A stretch of 64,000 nt of DNA, taken from NCBI RefSeq assembly GCF_010726245.1, contig NZ_AP022561.1, positions 2,356,001-2,420,000 on the forward strand, written 5' to 3'. A model generated the notes under the pieces. It was given only the letters and a program-made list of their open reading frames with translations, made no database searches and had not been told where the DNA came from. Of the stretch, positions 51,924-59,927 are shown one piece after another. Position 1 is the stretch's first letter. The number at the start of each line of letters is the position of its first letter. Made by a program: the position numbers and the translations under genes. The DNA is from Mycolicibacterium aichiense. GTDB lineage: Bacteria > Actinomycetota > Actinomycetes > Mycobacteriales > Mycobacteriaceae.

Positions 51924-51942
51924 GGCGAATATATGATTCGCC
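51924..51942. promoter_or_regulatory. metK promoter -10 inside a perfect inverted repeat
   Basis: GGCGAAT (51924-51930), ATATG, ATTCGCC (51936-51942) form a perfect 7-bp inverted repeat. TATGAT at 51932-51937, an excellent -10 hexamer, lies within it. A start near 51944 would leave a leader of about 26 nt with AAAGGAAA before the GTG. The -35 region is weak. The repeat could be an operator or a DNA-structure element. Confidence 0.5.
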
Positions 51943-51969
51943 GAACTAAGTTCTTGAAAGGAAAACACT

Positions 51970-53178
51970 GTGAGCACAGGTCGGCTGTTTACCAGCGAGT
52001 CGGTCACCGAAGGACACCCCGACAAGATCTGTGACGCCATCAGCGACTCGATCCTCGACTCGCTGCTTGCCGCGGACCCGAAGTCCCGCGTCGCGGTGGA
52101 AACCGCCGTCACCACCGGCCAGGTGCACGTCATCGGCGAGGTGACCACGTCGGCCAAGGAAGCGTTCGCCGACATCAACGACACCGTGCGCAAGCGCATC
52201 CTGGACATCGGCTACGACTCCTCGGAAAAGGGCTTCGACGGCGAGACCGCCGGCGTCAACATCGGTATCGGTCGCCAGTCGCCCGACATCGCCCAGGGTG
52301 TGGACACCGCTCACGAGACCCGCGTCGAGGGTGCCGGCGACCCGCTGGACCTGCAGGGCGCCGGCGACCAGGGGCTGATGTTCGGCTACGCCATCAAGGA
52401 CACCCCGGAGCTCATGCCGCTGCCGATCGCCCTGGCGCACCGGCTGGCCCGCCGGTTGACCGAGGTACGCAAGAGCGGCGTGCTGGACTACCTGCGCCCC
52501 GACGGCAAGACCCAGGTCACCGTGCAGTACGAGGGCACCACCCCGGTTCGGCTGGACACCGTCGTCTTGTCCACGCAGCACGCCGCCGGCATCGACCTGG
52601 AGAACACCCTGGCCCCGGACATCCGGGAAAAGGTAGTCAACACCGTGCTGGCCGAGCTCGGCCACGACACGATGGACACCTCGGACTTCCGGCTGCTGGT
52701 CAACCCGACCGGCAAGTTCGTGCTCGGCGGCCCGATGGGTGACGCCGGCCTGACCGGTCGCAAGATCATCGTCGACACCTACGGCGGCTGGGCCCGTCAC
52801 GGCGGCGGTGCGTTCTCCGGCAAGGACCCGTCAAAGGTGGACCGCTCGGCGGCGTACGCGATGCGCTGGGTGGCCAAGAACGTCGTCGCCGCCGGTCTGG
52901 CCGAGCGGGTCGAGGTGCAGGTCGCCTACGCCATCGGCAAGGCCGCCCCGGTGGGCCTGTTCGTCGAGACCTTCGGCTCCGAGACCGTCGACCCGGCCCG
53001 CATCGAGAAGGCCATCACCGCGGTGTTCGACCTGCGCCCGGGCGCGATCGTCCGCGACCTGGACCTGCTGCGCCCGATCTACGCGCCGACCGCCGCCTAC
53101 GGCCACTTCGGACGGACCGACGTCGACCTGCCGTGGGAGCGCCTCGACAAGGTCGACGACCTGAAGAACTCGGTCTAA
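51970..53178 (+). CDS. metK: S-adenosylmethionine synthetase
   Basis: Makes SAM from methionine and ATP. The 402-residue protein has all signatures: [29 protein letters not shown], and the glycine-rich [20 protein letters not shown]. The C-terminus has [20 protein letters not shown] lies 7 nt before the GTG. It ends 14 bp before a strong terminator. Confidence 0.98.
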   Translation: MSTGRLFTSESVTEGHPDKICDAISDSILDSLLAADPKSRVAVETAVTTGQVHVIGEVTTSAKEAFADINDTVRKRILDIGYDSSEKGFDGETAGVNIGIGRQSPDIAQGVDTAHETRVEGAGDPLDLQGAGDQGLMFGYAIKDTPELMPLPIALAHRLARRLTEVRKSGVLDYLRPDGKTQVTVQYEGTTPVRLDTVVLSTQHAAGIDLENTLAPDIREKVVNTVLAELGHDTMDTSDFRLLVNPTGKFVLGGPMGDAGLTGRKIIVDTYGGWARHGGGAFSGKDPSKVDRSAAYAMRWVAKNVVAAGLAERVEVQVAYAIGKAAPVGLFVETFGSETVDPARIEKAITAVFDLRPGAIVRDLDLLRPIYAPTAAYGHFGRTDVDLPWERLDKVDDLKNSV

Positions 53179-53191
53179 CTCTCCTCGAGAT

Positions 53192-53236
53192 CGACGTGTG
53201 GCAGGCCTCGTCCCGGACGATGCCTGCCACACGTCG
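53192..53236. terminator. strong bidirectional hairpin terminator after metK
   Basis: Arms 53192-53206 (CGACGTGTGGCAGGC) and 53222-53236 are perfectly complementary over 15 bp. TCGTC (53208-53212) and GACGA (53216-53220) then continue the stem across one mismatch, to a 3-nt loop. It lies between the convergent metK and SDR genes and can stop transcription from both sides. GGTTTC follows on the plus strand, so no true U-tract. Confidence 0.75.
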
Positions 53237-53254
53237 GTTTCGGCGCTGGATGAC

Positions 53255-53998
<744 letters not shown>

Positions 53999-54065
53999 GG
54001 GGTTCCTCCGTTGCGTTGTCCAGCTATTGGAATGCCAAACCAGAACAAGTAGCGGACGGCCGAGA

Positions 54066-55658
54066 TCATTCCGCGGGAGCGGCAAGCCGGGTCGGCGACG
54101 AGCGGCCGCGCAGCACCACCTCGTCGCCCAGTGTCCAGAACCGTTGCTCGGCGGCCTCGGCCGCTTCCAGGGTGGGAGCGGACGCGAGCACGCCGGCGCC
54201 GGTCTTCTTGGCCAGTTCGCACAGCCGGGACGCCTCGTGCACGGGATCGCCGATGACGGTGTACTCGAACCGGTGATGGGACCCGATGTTGCCGGCAACC
54301 ACGATGCCGGAAGCCACCCCGATGCCCACCGAGATGTCGGGCACGTCGCGGCGGAGGCGATCCGCGATCGCCCGCGCGGCCGCGAGGGCGTTGGTCTCGG
54401 GATGTTCCTGAGCCACCGGCGCGCCGAACACCGCCAGCGCGCCGTCGCCTTCGAACTTGTTGATCAGACCGCCGCAGCGCTCGACCTCGTCGACCACGAC
54501 GCCGAAGAATTCATTGAGCAGCTCGACGACCTCCACGGGCGGTCGGCTGCCCACCACCTGAGTGGATCCGACGATGTCGACGAACAACACAGCGGCCGAA
54601 CACTCTTCGCCGCCGAGGTTGATGTTGCGCTTTTCGGCGGCCAGCGCGACATCGCGGCCGACATGTCGTCCGAACAGGTCCCGGACCCGGTCGCGTTCGC
54701 GTAGACCCTCGACCATTCGGTTGAAACCGCGCTGCAGTTCACCGAGCTCGGTGCCGTCGAACACCACCACGTGGGTGTCGAGATCACCGTCCTCGACGCG
54801 CTGCATCGCGGCGCGCACGACCTGAACCGGTGTGGCGATCAACCAGGAGGCGATCAGGATGAGGATGAAGCCGAAAATCGCTGCAGCAGCGGCCAAGAGC
54901 AACACCGCCACCGAAAGCTGGGTCACCGTCATGTTGCGCAGGGTCAGGGTGAAACCCGCCGCCAGCGCGATCCCGATGACGGGCACACAGGAGCCCAGCA
55001 CCCAGGCCATGATCGTCCGGCCCAGCACTCCCGGGCCGCCACGGTGGTCGGGCGTACCGGTCTCCAGGGCTTGCGCCGCGACCGGACGCAATGCGAACTC
55101 GGTGAAGAAGTAACAGCTCGCCGACACCACGATCCCGCTGAACGTGATCCCGAACAGCATCTTGGGGATGTAACCCGTGTCGACCATGCCGTACAGAGTG
55201 GTCAGCAACGCTGCGCCAACACCCCAGAGCACCAACGGGATAACGGTCAACTGCCACGGGGCGCGAAAGGTGTTGCGCTGATCGCGCGGGGTCGGCGGGC
55301 GGTCTTCGATCGACCACCGCAAGGCGTCCAGGATGCGGCGGGTGGCCCACACCCAGCCGACGATCACCGCGACGACCACGTAGGCCGGAGCCACCACGGT
55401 CGTGATCAGGTGGGCGCGGCCGGCGAAGATGTTGGGCACCGGGATGGCGACGGTGATCACCGACATCGCAACGGCGACCCCGATGAGGTTGGCGACCACC
55501 ACGAAGACCGTGAGGATGACCTGGATTCGAATGCGCCGGCGGCGCTGGCTTTCCGAGACTCGCCCCAGCAACCAGGAGCCGTACTCCGGTGTGGCCGGGG
55601 ACTGGGTGCTCTGCTGGGTGAGCCACTCCAGGACTCGGTGAGTTCGTGGTGCGGGCAT
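54066..55658 (-). CDS. six-helix, HAMP-linked class III adenylate/guanylate cyclase
   Basis: A 530-residue membrane protein of the Rv1318c/Rv3645 layout. Six helices occupy residues about 45-280, a HAMP linker follows (ATPVQVVRAAMQRVEDGDLD), then the cyclase domain. Metal Asp lies in AVLFVDIVGST (about 361), and NKFEGDGALAVFGAP carries the substrate-specifying Lys. In GDPVHEASRL the position usually held by the transition-state Asn is His474. The Arg of the same motif is present. Probably makes cAMP in response to an envelope signal, if active. Confidence 0.87.
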   Translation of the reverse strand: MPAPRTHRVLEWLTQQSTQSPATPEYGSWLLGRVSESQRRRRIRIQVILTVFVVVANLIGVAVAMSVITVAIPVPNIFAGRAHLITTVVAPAYVVVAVIVGWVWATRRILDALRWSIEDRPPTPRDQRNTFRAPWQLTVIPLVLWGVGAALLTTLYGMVDTGYIPKMLFGITFSGIVVSASCYFFTEFALRPVAAQALETGTPDHRGGPGVLGRTIMAWVLGSCVPVIGIALAAGFTLTLRNMTVTQLSVAVLLLAAAAAIFGFILILIASWLIATPVQVVRAAMQRVEDGDLDTHVVVFDGTELGELQRGFNRMVEGLRERDRVRDLFGRHVGRDVALAAEKRNINLGGEECSAAVLFVDIVGSTQVVGSRPPVEVVELLNEFFGVVVDEVERCGGLINKFEGDGALAVFGAPVAQEHPETNALAAARAIADRLRRDVPDISVGIGVASGIVVAGNIGSHHRFEYTVIGDPVHEASRLCELAKKTGAGVLASAPTLEAAEAAEQRFWTLGDEVVLRGRSSPTRLAAPAE

Positions 55659-55666
55659 CAAACAGT

Positions 55667-55699
55667 CAGCCCGGCCGTCGAGTCATAACGGCCGGGCTG
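55667..55699 (-). terminator. hairpin between the hemophore-like gene and the cyclase gene
   Basis: CAGCCCGGCCGT (55667-55678) and ACGGCCGGGCTG (55688-55699) are perfectly complementary over 12 bp with a 9-nt loop. It lies about 20 nt after the leftward stop of the hemophore-like gene and just before the cyclase start. It should therefore separate the two leftward genes. Confidence 0.6.
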
Positions 55700-55719
55700 T
55701 ACTGGTGAGGCGGAGTTGA

Positions 55720-56115
55720 TCAGCCGACGAACTGGTCGAACGCCCACTGATACTGCGGCGGGATGACCTGGACGCCGCACTGCTTCTGCAGCGTGCCCAG
55801 CGGAGCCAGGAGCGCGGTGAACTCCTGGTATTCCTGCGGGTTCGACTGCGCATAGGCCTGCAGGGTGGCGGAGGCCTGAGCGCGCGGCTGCAGCGCCGCG
55901 GTCATCAGCATCCGCTGCCCGTCCGGGTGCGTGTTGAGGTAGCCCTGGATCGCGCCCTGCGACTGCGCAACCTGGGCATCGACGGCGGGCTTGCTGCAGT
56001 CCGGTGCCGCCATGGCGGCCGGAGCGGCGATAACGGCCGATGCCAGACCGACCGCGACAGCGCCGAGACAGATGCCGAGCGTGCGCCGGGCTCCGGCGGC
56101 TTCAGCAATGTTCAT
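55720..56115 (-). CDS. secreted hemophore-like heme-binding protein
   Basis: A 131-residue exported protein. The signal peptide is ICLGAVAVGLASAVIAAPAA followed by MAAP. The mature part is helical with two cysteines (APDCSKPAV near the start and KQCGVQVIPP near the end) that probably form a disulfide. GYLNTHPDGQRML and YAQSNPQEYQEF recall the mycobacterial hemophore family (Rv0203-type). GGGAGGAT before the ATG at 56115 decides against a longer frame to 56178. Heme binding is inferred from the family. Confidence 0.78.
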   Translation of the reverse strand: MNIAEAAGARRTLGICLGAVAVGLASAVIAAPAAMAAPDCSKPAVDAQVAQSQGAIQGYLNTHPDGQRMLMTAALQPRAQASATLQAYAQSNPQEYQEFTALLAPLGTLQKQCGVQVIPPQYQWAFDQFVG

Positions 56116-56209
56116 GGGGTAGATCCTCCCGATTGTGGCGATTGGTGCCATTCTGGCCTGTCCGGACGGTCCCGACAAGGTTTGCTGCTAGCCGTGCGTT
56201 TTCGTCCGC

Positions 56210-57148
56210 TCAGGCGTGCAACGCTGCGCGCAGAGCGGCTAATCCACGGTCGGCCGCCGCAGTGGCGGCCGGCACCACCCCGGCGTAACCGAGGTAGCCG
56301 TGCACCAATGTGTCGGCCAAATGCAGGTCGACTGTTACACCCGCGGCCGCCAGCAGCTCGGCGTAGCGGGCGCCGTCGTCGCGCAGCGGGTCGTGGCCGG
56401 CGACGGCGATGTAGGCCGGCGGCAGACCGGAGAGGTCGGCCGCCCGGCCCGGCGCCAGGCCGGCGGGCGGGTCGCTCAGGTCCACATGGCCGGCATACCA
56501 CCTGGTGAACGCCTCGATGGCAGCGTTGTCGAGCACGGGTGCGTCAGCGTTCTCGGCGAACGACGGCAGCGAGTTGTCCCACATCGTCGACGGGTACCAG
56601 AGCAGCTGGAATGCGATCGGCGGGCCGTCGTTGTCCCGGGCCAGCTGGGCCACGACCGCGGACAGCGTGCCGCCGGCGGAGTCGCCGGCCACCGCCAGCC
56701 GCGAGCCGTCCGCGCCGAAGCGGTCGGCGTTGTCGGCCACCCACCGGGTGGCAGCCCAGACGTCGTCGACCGCGGCCGGGTAGGGGTGTTCCGGGGCCAG
56801 CCGATAGTCGACCGACACCACCAGCGTGCCTGCGGCGACGGCGTGTTCGCGGGCCGTGCCGTCATGGGTGTCCAGGTCGCCGACGGCGAAGCCGCCGCCG
56901 TGGAAGTACATCGTCACCGGAGGGCGCTCGACGTCATCGGGCCAGTAGACCCGGACCGGGATCGGGCCTGCGGGCCCGTCGATCTGGTGGTTCTCCACCC
57001 GCAGGTCCGGGTGCACCGCGCCGCGCGGCAGGTCGCGCAGGCGGCGGCGCGCCTCCTCGATTCCGCCGTCAACGGTCAATTGGAATGGCACGGCTTCCAG
57101 TACCTTCTGCAGGATGGCATCCACCGGCGGTCTGTCCGAACTGGGCAT
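56210..57148 (-). CDS. lipH: alpha/beta hydrolase, hormone-sensitive-lipase type (LipH-like)
   Basis: A 312-residue esterase. The oxyanion motif is HGGGFAVGD, the nucleophile is in [14 protein letters not shown], Asp is in [10 protein letters not shown] and His in TLVHGYLGY. These are the hormone-sensitive-lipase family IV elements. Order next to the YhhN gene and priA matches the lipH/lipI region of M. tuberculosis. The ATG at 57148 has TACGGT 6 nt upstream on the minus strand; the 5' end overlaps the divergent gene. Confidence 0.88.
   Translation of the reverse strand: MPSSDRPPVDAILQKVLEAVPFQLTVDGGIEEARRRLRDLPRGAVHPDLRVENHQIDGPAGPIPVRVYWPDDVERPPVTMYFHGGGFAVGDLDTHDGTAREHAVAAGTLVVSVDYRLAPEHPYPAAVDDVWAATRWVADNADRFGADGSRLAVAGDSAGGTLSAVVAQLARDNDGPPIAFQLLWYPSTMWDNSLPSFAENADAPVLDNAAIEAFTRWYAGHVDLSDPPAGLAPGRAADLSGLPPAYIAVAGHDPLRDDGARYAELLAAAGVTVDLHLADTLVHGYLGYAGVVPAATAAADRGLAALRAALHA
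57101..57106 (+). promoter_or_regulatory. -10 element of the YhhN gene, inside lipH
   Basis: TACCTT is followed by 7 nt and the ATG at 57114. It lies within the lipH coding region on the opposite strand. It favours the longer start over the ATG at 57147. Confidence 0.42.
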
Positions 57149-57848
57149 GAAATCACCGTACTTACGCAGGCTGACAACCTGGTGGGCGGCCGGTGCCGCG
57201 GTCGCGGTCGGCTACGGCGTCTTCCTGGCCGTCGCGGCGCTGCGGTTGCCCGAGAACGCCGAACTCACCGGCCGATTCCCCGGCCAGCCCGCCGTCAAAG
57301 CACTGATGGCCGTGCTGCTGGCAGTGGCCGCGCTGTGGCATCCGCCCGTGCGGGAGCGGCGCTGGCTGGTCGCGGCGCTGCTGTTCTCGGCCGGCGGCGA
57401 CTTCTTCCTCGCGATGCCGTGGTGGCAGCCGTCGTTCGTGCTGGGCCTCGGCTCGTTCCTGGTGGCTCACCTCTGCTTTCTGGGCGCGCTGCTGCCGCTT
57501 CGCGGTGCCAGCCGGCCGCGCCTGGCCGCCTCGGCGGTTGTGGTCATCGCCTGCGTGAGTTTGCTGATCTGGTTCTGGCCGAGTCTGGTGGCCGACGGAC
57601 TGACCATTCCTGTCCTCGTCTATATGGCCGTGCTGGCCGCGATGGTGTGCTCGGCATTGTTGGCCCAGCTGCCCACGCCGTGGACGGCGCTGGGGGCGGT
57701 GTGTTTCGCGGTGTCGGACGGGATGATCGGAATCGGCCGGTTCGTGCTGCGCTCGAACGCGTTGGAAGTGCCGATCTGGTGGGCGTATGCGACATCGATG
57801 GTGCTGATCACTGCGGGCTTGTTCTTCGGTCGCGGGGCCGGCGACTGA
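57114..57848 (+). CDS. YhhN/lysoplasmalogenase-like membrane protein
   Basis: A 244-residue protein with seven to eight membrane helices, of the YhhN (TMEM86/lysoplasmalogenase) family. [13 protein letters not shown] carries the conserved GD and [13 protein letters not shown] the second Asp region; both are usual in the family. A phospholipid or plasmalogen-derived substrate is inferred from eukaryotic relatives only. ATG 57114 is chosen on the leaderless -10; 57147 is an alternative. It matches Rv1401 by position. It overlaps the 5' end of divergent lipH by 35 bp. Confidence 0.78.
   Translation: MASTGGLSELGMKSPYLRRLTTWWAAGAAVAVGYGVFLAVAALRLPENAELTGRFPGQPAVKALMAVLLAVAALWHPPVRERRWLVAALLFSAGGDFFLAMPWWQPSFVLGLGSFLVAHLCFLGALLPLRGASRPRLAASAVVVIACVSLLIWFWPSLVADGLTIPVLVYMAVLAAMVCSALLAQLPTPWTALGAVCFAVSDGMIGIGRFVLRSNALEVPIWWAYATSMVLITAGLFFGRGAGD
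57155..57160 (-). promoter_or_regulatory. -10 element of lipH, inside the YhhN gene
   Basis: On the minus strand TACGGT is followed by 6 nt and the ATG at 57148. It lies within the coding region of the divergent gene. Confidence 0.4.
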
Positions 57849-57868
57849 CCGTTTGTCGGAGTCGTCGA

Positions 57869-57874
57869 TAGTCT
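57869..57874 (+). promoter_or_regulatory. -10 element of priA, leaderless type
   Basis: TAGTCT lies 6 nt before the ATG at 57881, with no Shine-Dalgarno sequence. Confidence 0.4.
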
Positions 57875-57880
57875 TCGACG

Positions 57881-59878
57881 ATGCCGATCCGGCGCGCCGC
57901 CGAGCACGAACCCATCGCCCGGGTGCTGCCGATGTTGTCGGTGCCGCACCTGGACCGTGAGTTCGACTATCTGGTGTCGGCCGAACAGTCCGACGACGCG
58001 CAGCCCGGGGTGCGGGTGCGGGTCCGCTTCCACGGCCGGCTGGTCGACGCCTTCGTACTCGAGCGACGGTCCGATACCGACCACGTCGGCCAATTGGGCT
58101 GGCTGGACCGGGTGATCTCGGCCGAGCCGGTGCTCACCCCGGAAGTCCGCAGGCTGGTCGACGCCGTCGCCGCCCGTTACGCGGGCACCCGCCCGGATGT
58201 GCTGCGGCTGGCCATTCCGCCGCGCCACGCCCGCGCCGAGAAGATGCAGGCCGAGGCGCCGCTGCTGCCGGTGGTCGAGCCGGTGGACCCGGCCGGCTGG
58301 GCCCGCTACGGCCGCGGCGACCAGTTCCTGACCGCCCTGAACGAAGGCCGGGCCGCCCGCGCGGTCTGGCAGGCACTGCCCGGTGAGCAGTGGTGCGACC
58401 GGATCGCCGAAGCTGCCGCGGCGGCGGTCAGCGGGGGCTACGGGGTGCTCGCGGTGGTTCCCGACCAGCGCGACATCGACGCGCTCTGGCAGGCCGCCAC
58501 CGCGCGGATCGACCCGGCCGCCGTCGTCGCGCTGTCCGCCGGGCTCGGACCGTCGGCGCGCTACCGGCGCTGGCTGTCGGCGTTGCGCGGCCATGCCCGC
58601 CTGGTCATCGGCACCCGCAGCGCGGTGTTCGCCCCGGTCGAGCGTCTCGGTCTGGTGATCGTCTGGGACGACGGCGACGACACCCTGGCCGAACCCCGTG
58701 CCCCGTACCCGCACGCCCGCGAAGTGGCGATGCTGCGCGCACATCAGTTGCGCTGCGCGGCGGTGATCGGCGGCTACGCCCGCACCGCCGAGGCGCAGGC
58801 GCTGGTCCGCAGCGGCTGGGCGCACGATCTGGTGGCGGCCCGCCCGCTGGTCCGCGCGGCTGCGCCGCGGGTGGTGGCCCTCGACGACGAGGGTTACGCC
58901 GAGGAGCGCGATCCGGCCGCCCGCTCGGCCCGGCTGCCGTCGCTGGCCCTGCGCGCTGCGCGGGGCGCCCTCGAACGCGAGGCGCCGGTCCTGATCCAGG
59001 TGCCGCGGCGGGGATATGTGCCGTCGGTGGCCTGCGCCCGATGCCGGACGATCGCCCGCTGCCGGCACTGCATGGGGCCGCTGTCGCTGTCCGAGCGAGA
59101 CGCCGCCGGGGCGGTGTGCCGCTGGTGTGGCCGGATGGACACCGCACTGCGCTGCCGGCGCTGCGGCTCGGACGCGATCCGGGCCGTCATCGTCGGCGCG
59201 CGCCGGACCGCCGAGGAGATGGGCCGGGCCTTCCCGGGCACCACGGTGATCACCTCGGCGGGCGACGCCGTGCACACCGAGATCGAGCCGGGGCCGGCCC
59301 TCGTCGTGGCCACCCCCGGCGCCGAACCCCGGGTGCAGGGCGGCTACGGCGCCGCGCTGCTGCTGGACAGCTGGGCACTATTGGGCCGCCAGGATCTGCG
59401 GGCAGCCGAGGACACCCTTCGACGCTGGATGGGCGCCGCCGCGCAGGTCCGGCCCCGCGGCGACGGCGGCGTGGTGGCCGTGGTCGCCGAATCAGCCATC
59501 CCGACCGTGCAGGCGCTGATCAAGTGGGATCCGGTCGGTCACGCCGAAGCCGAGGTGGAGGCCCGCGCCGAGGTCGGGCTGCCGCCGTGCGTCCACATGG
59601 CCGCCATCGACGGCGGGGCGGCCGCGGTCGGCGCGCTGCTCGACCATGCCGAACTGCCCGAGGACGCCGACCAGCTCGGGCCCGTCGATCTGCCGCCGGG
59701 AGTCCGCCGCCCACCCGCCACCGCCCCCGGCGAACCCGTCATCCGCATGCTGGTGCGGGTCGGCCGGGATGAGGGTCTGGCTCTGGCCGCCTCACTGCGC
59801 AGCGCCATCGCGATCGCCAGCGCCCGGCACGACCACGAGGCAGTTCGGGTACAGATCGATCCTTTGCACATAGGGTGA
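57881..59878 (+). CDS. priA: PriA-like primosomal protein N', helicase motifs degenerate
   Basis: A 665-residue relative of the replication-restart helicase. The N-terminal DNA-binding part (VLPMLSVPHLDREFDYLV) is conserved. The zinc-binding cysteines occupy residues 385-430 (CARCRTIARCRHC and CRWCG, CRRCG). The Walker A position holds ALPGEQWCDRI instead of GxxGSGKT, and the DEEH box reads WDDGDD. It is therefore unlikely to hydrolyse ATP, as is known for actinobacterial PriA. It may act as a primosome scaffold. Confidence 0.9.
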   Translation: MPIRRAAEHEPIARVLPMLSVPHLDREFDYLVSAEQSDDAQPGVRVRVRFHGRLVDAFVLERRSDTDHVGQLGWLDRVISAEPVLTPEVRRLVDAVAARYAGTRPDVLRLAIPPRHARAEKMQAEAPLLPVVEPVDPAGWARYGRGDQFLTALNEGRAARAVWQALPGEQWCDRIAEAAAAAVSGGYGVLAVVPDQRDIDALWQAATARIDPAAVVALSAGLGPSARYRRWLSALRGHARLVIGTRSAVFAPVERLGLVIVWDDGDDTLAEPRAPYPHAREVAMLRAHQLRCAAVIGGYARTAEAQALVRSGWAHDLVAARPLVRAAAPRVVALDDEGYAEERDPAARSARLPSLALRAARGALEREAPVLIQVPRRGYVPSVACARCRTIARCRHCMGPLSLSERDAAGAVCRWCGRMDTALRCRRCGSDAIRAVIVGARRTAEEMGRAFPGTTVITSAGDAVHTEIEPGPALVVATPGAEPRVQGGYGAALLLDSWALLGRQDLRAAEDTLRRWMGAAAQVRPRGDGGVVAVVAESAIPTVQALIKWDPVGHAEAEVEARAEVGLPPCVHMAAIDGGAAAVGALLDHAELPEDADQLGPVDLPPGVRRPPATAPGEPVIRMLVRVGRDEGLALAASLRSAIAIASARHDHEAVRVQIDPLHIG

Positions 59879-59927
59879 AGCCCGGCGAAACAAGGGGGCG
59901 TGAACCCGACGAAACGGGGGAGGCGAG

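Noticed and set aside
51856..51969. Possible SAM riboswitch upstream of metK
   Set aside because: The leader after the likely start site is only about 26 nt, and no known SAM riboswitch core is seen; the hairpin overlaps the promoter itself.
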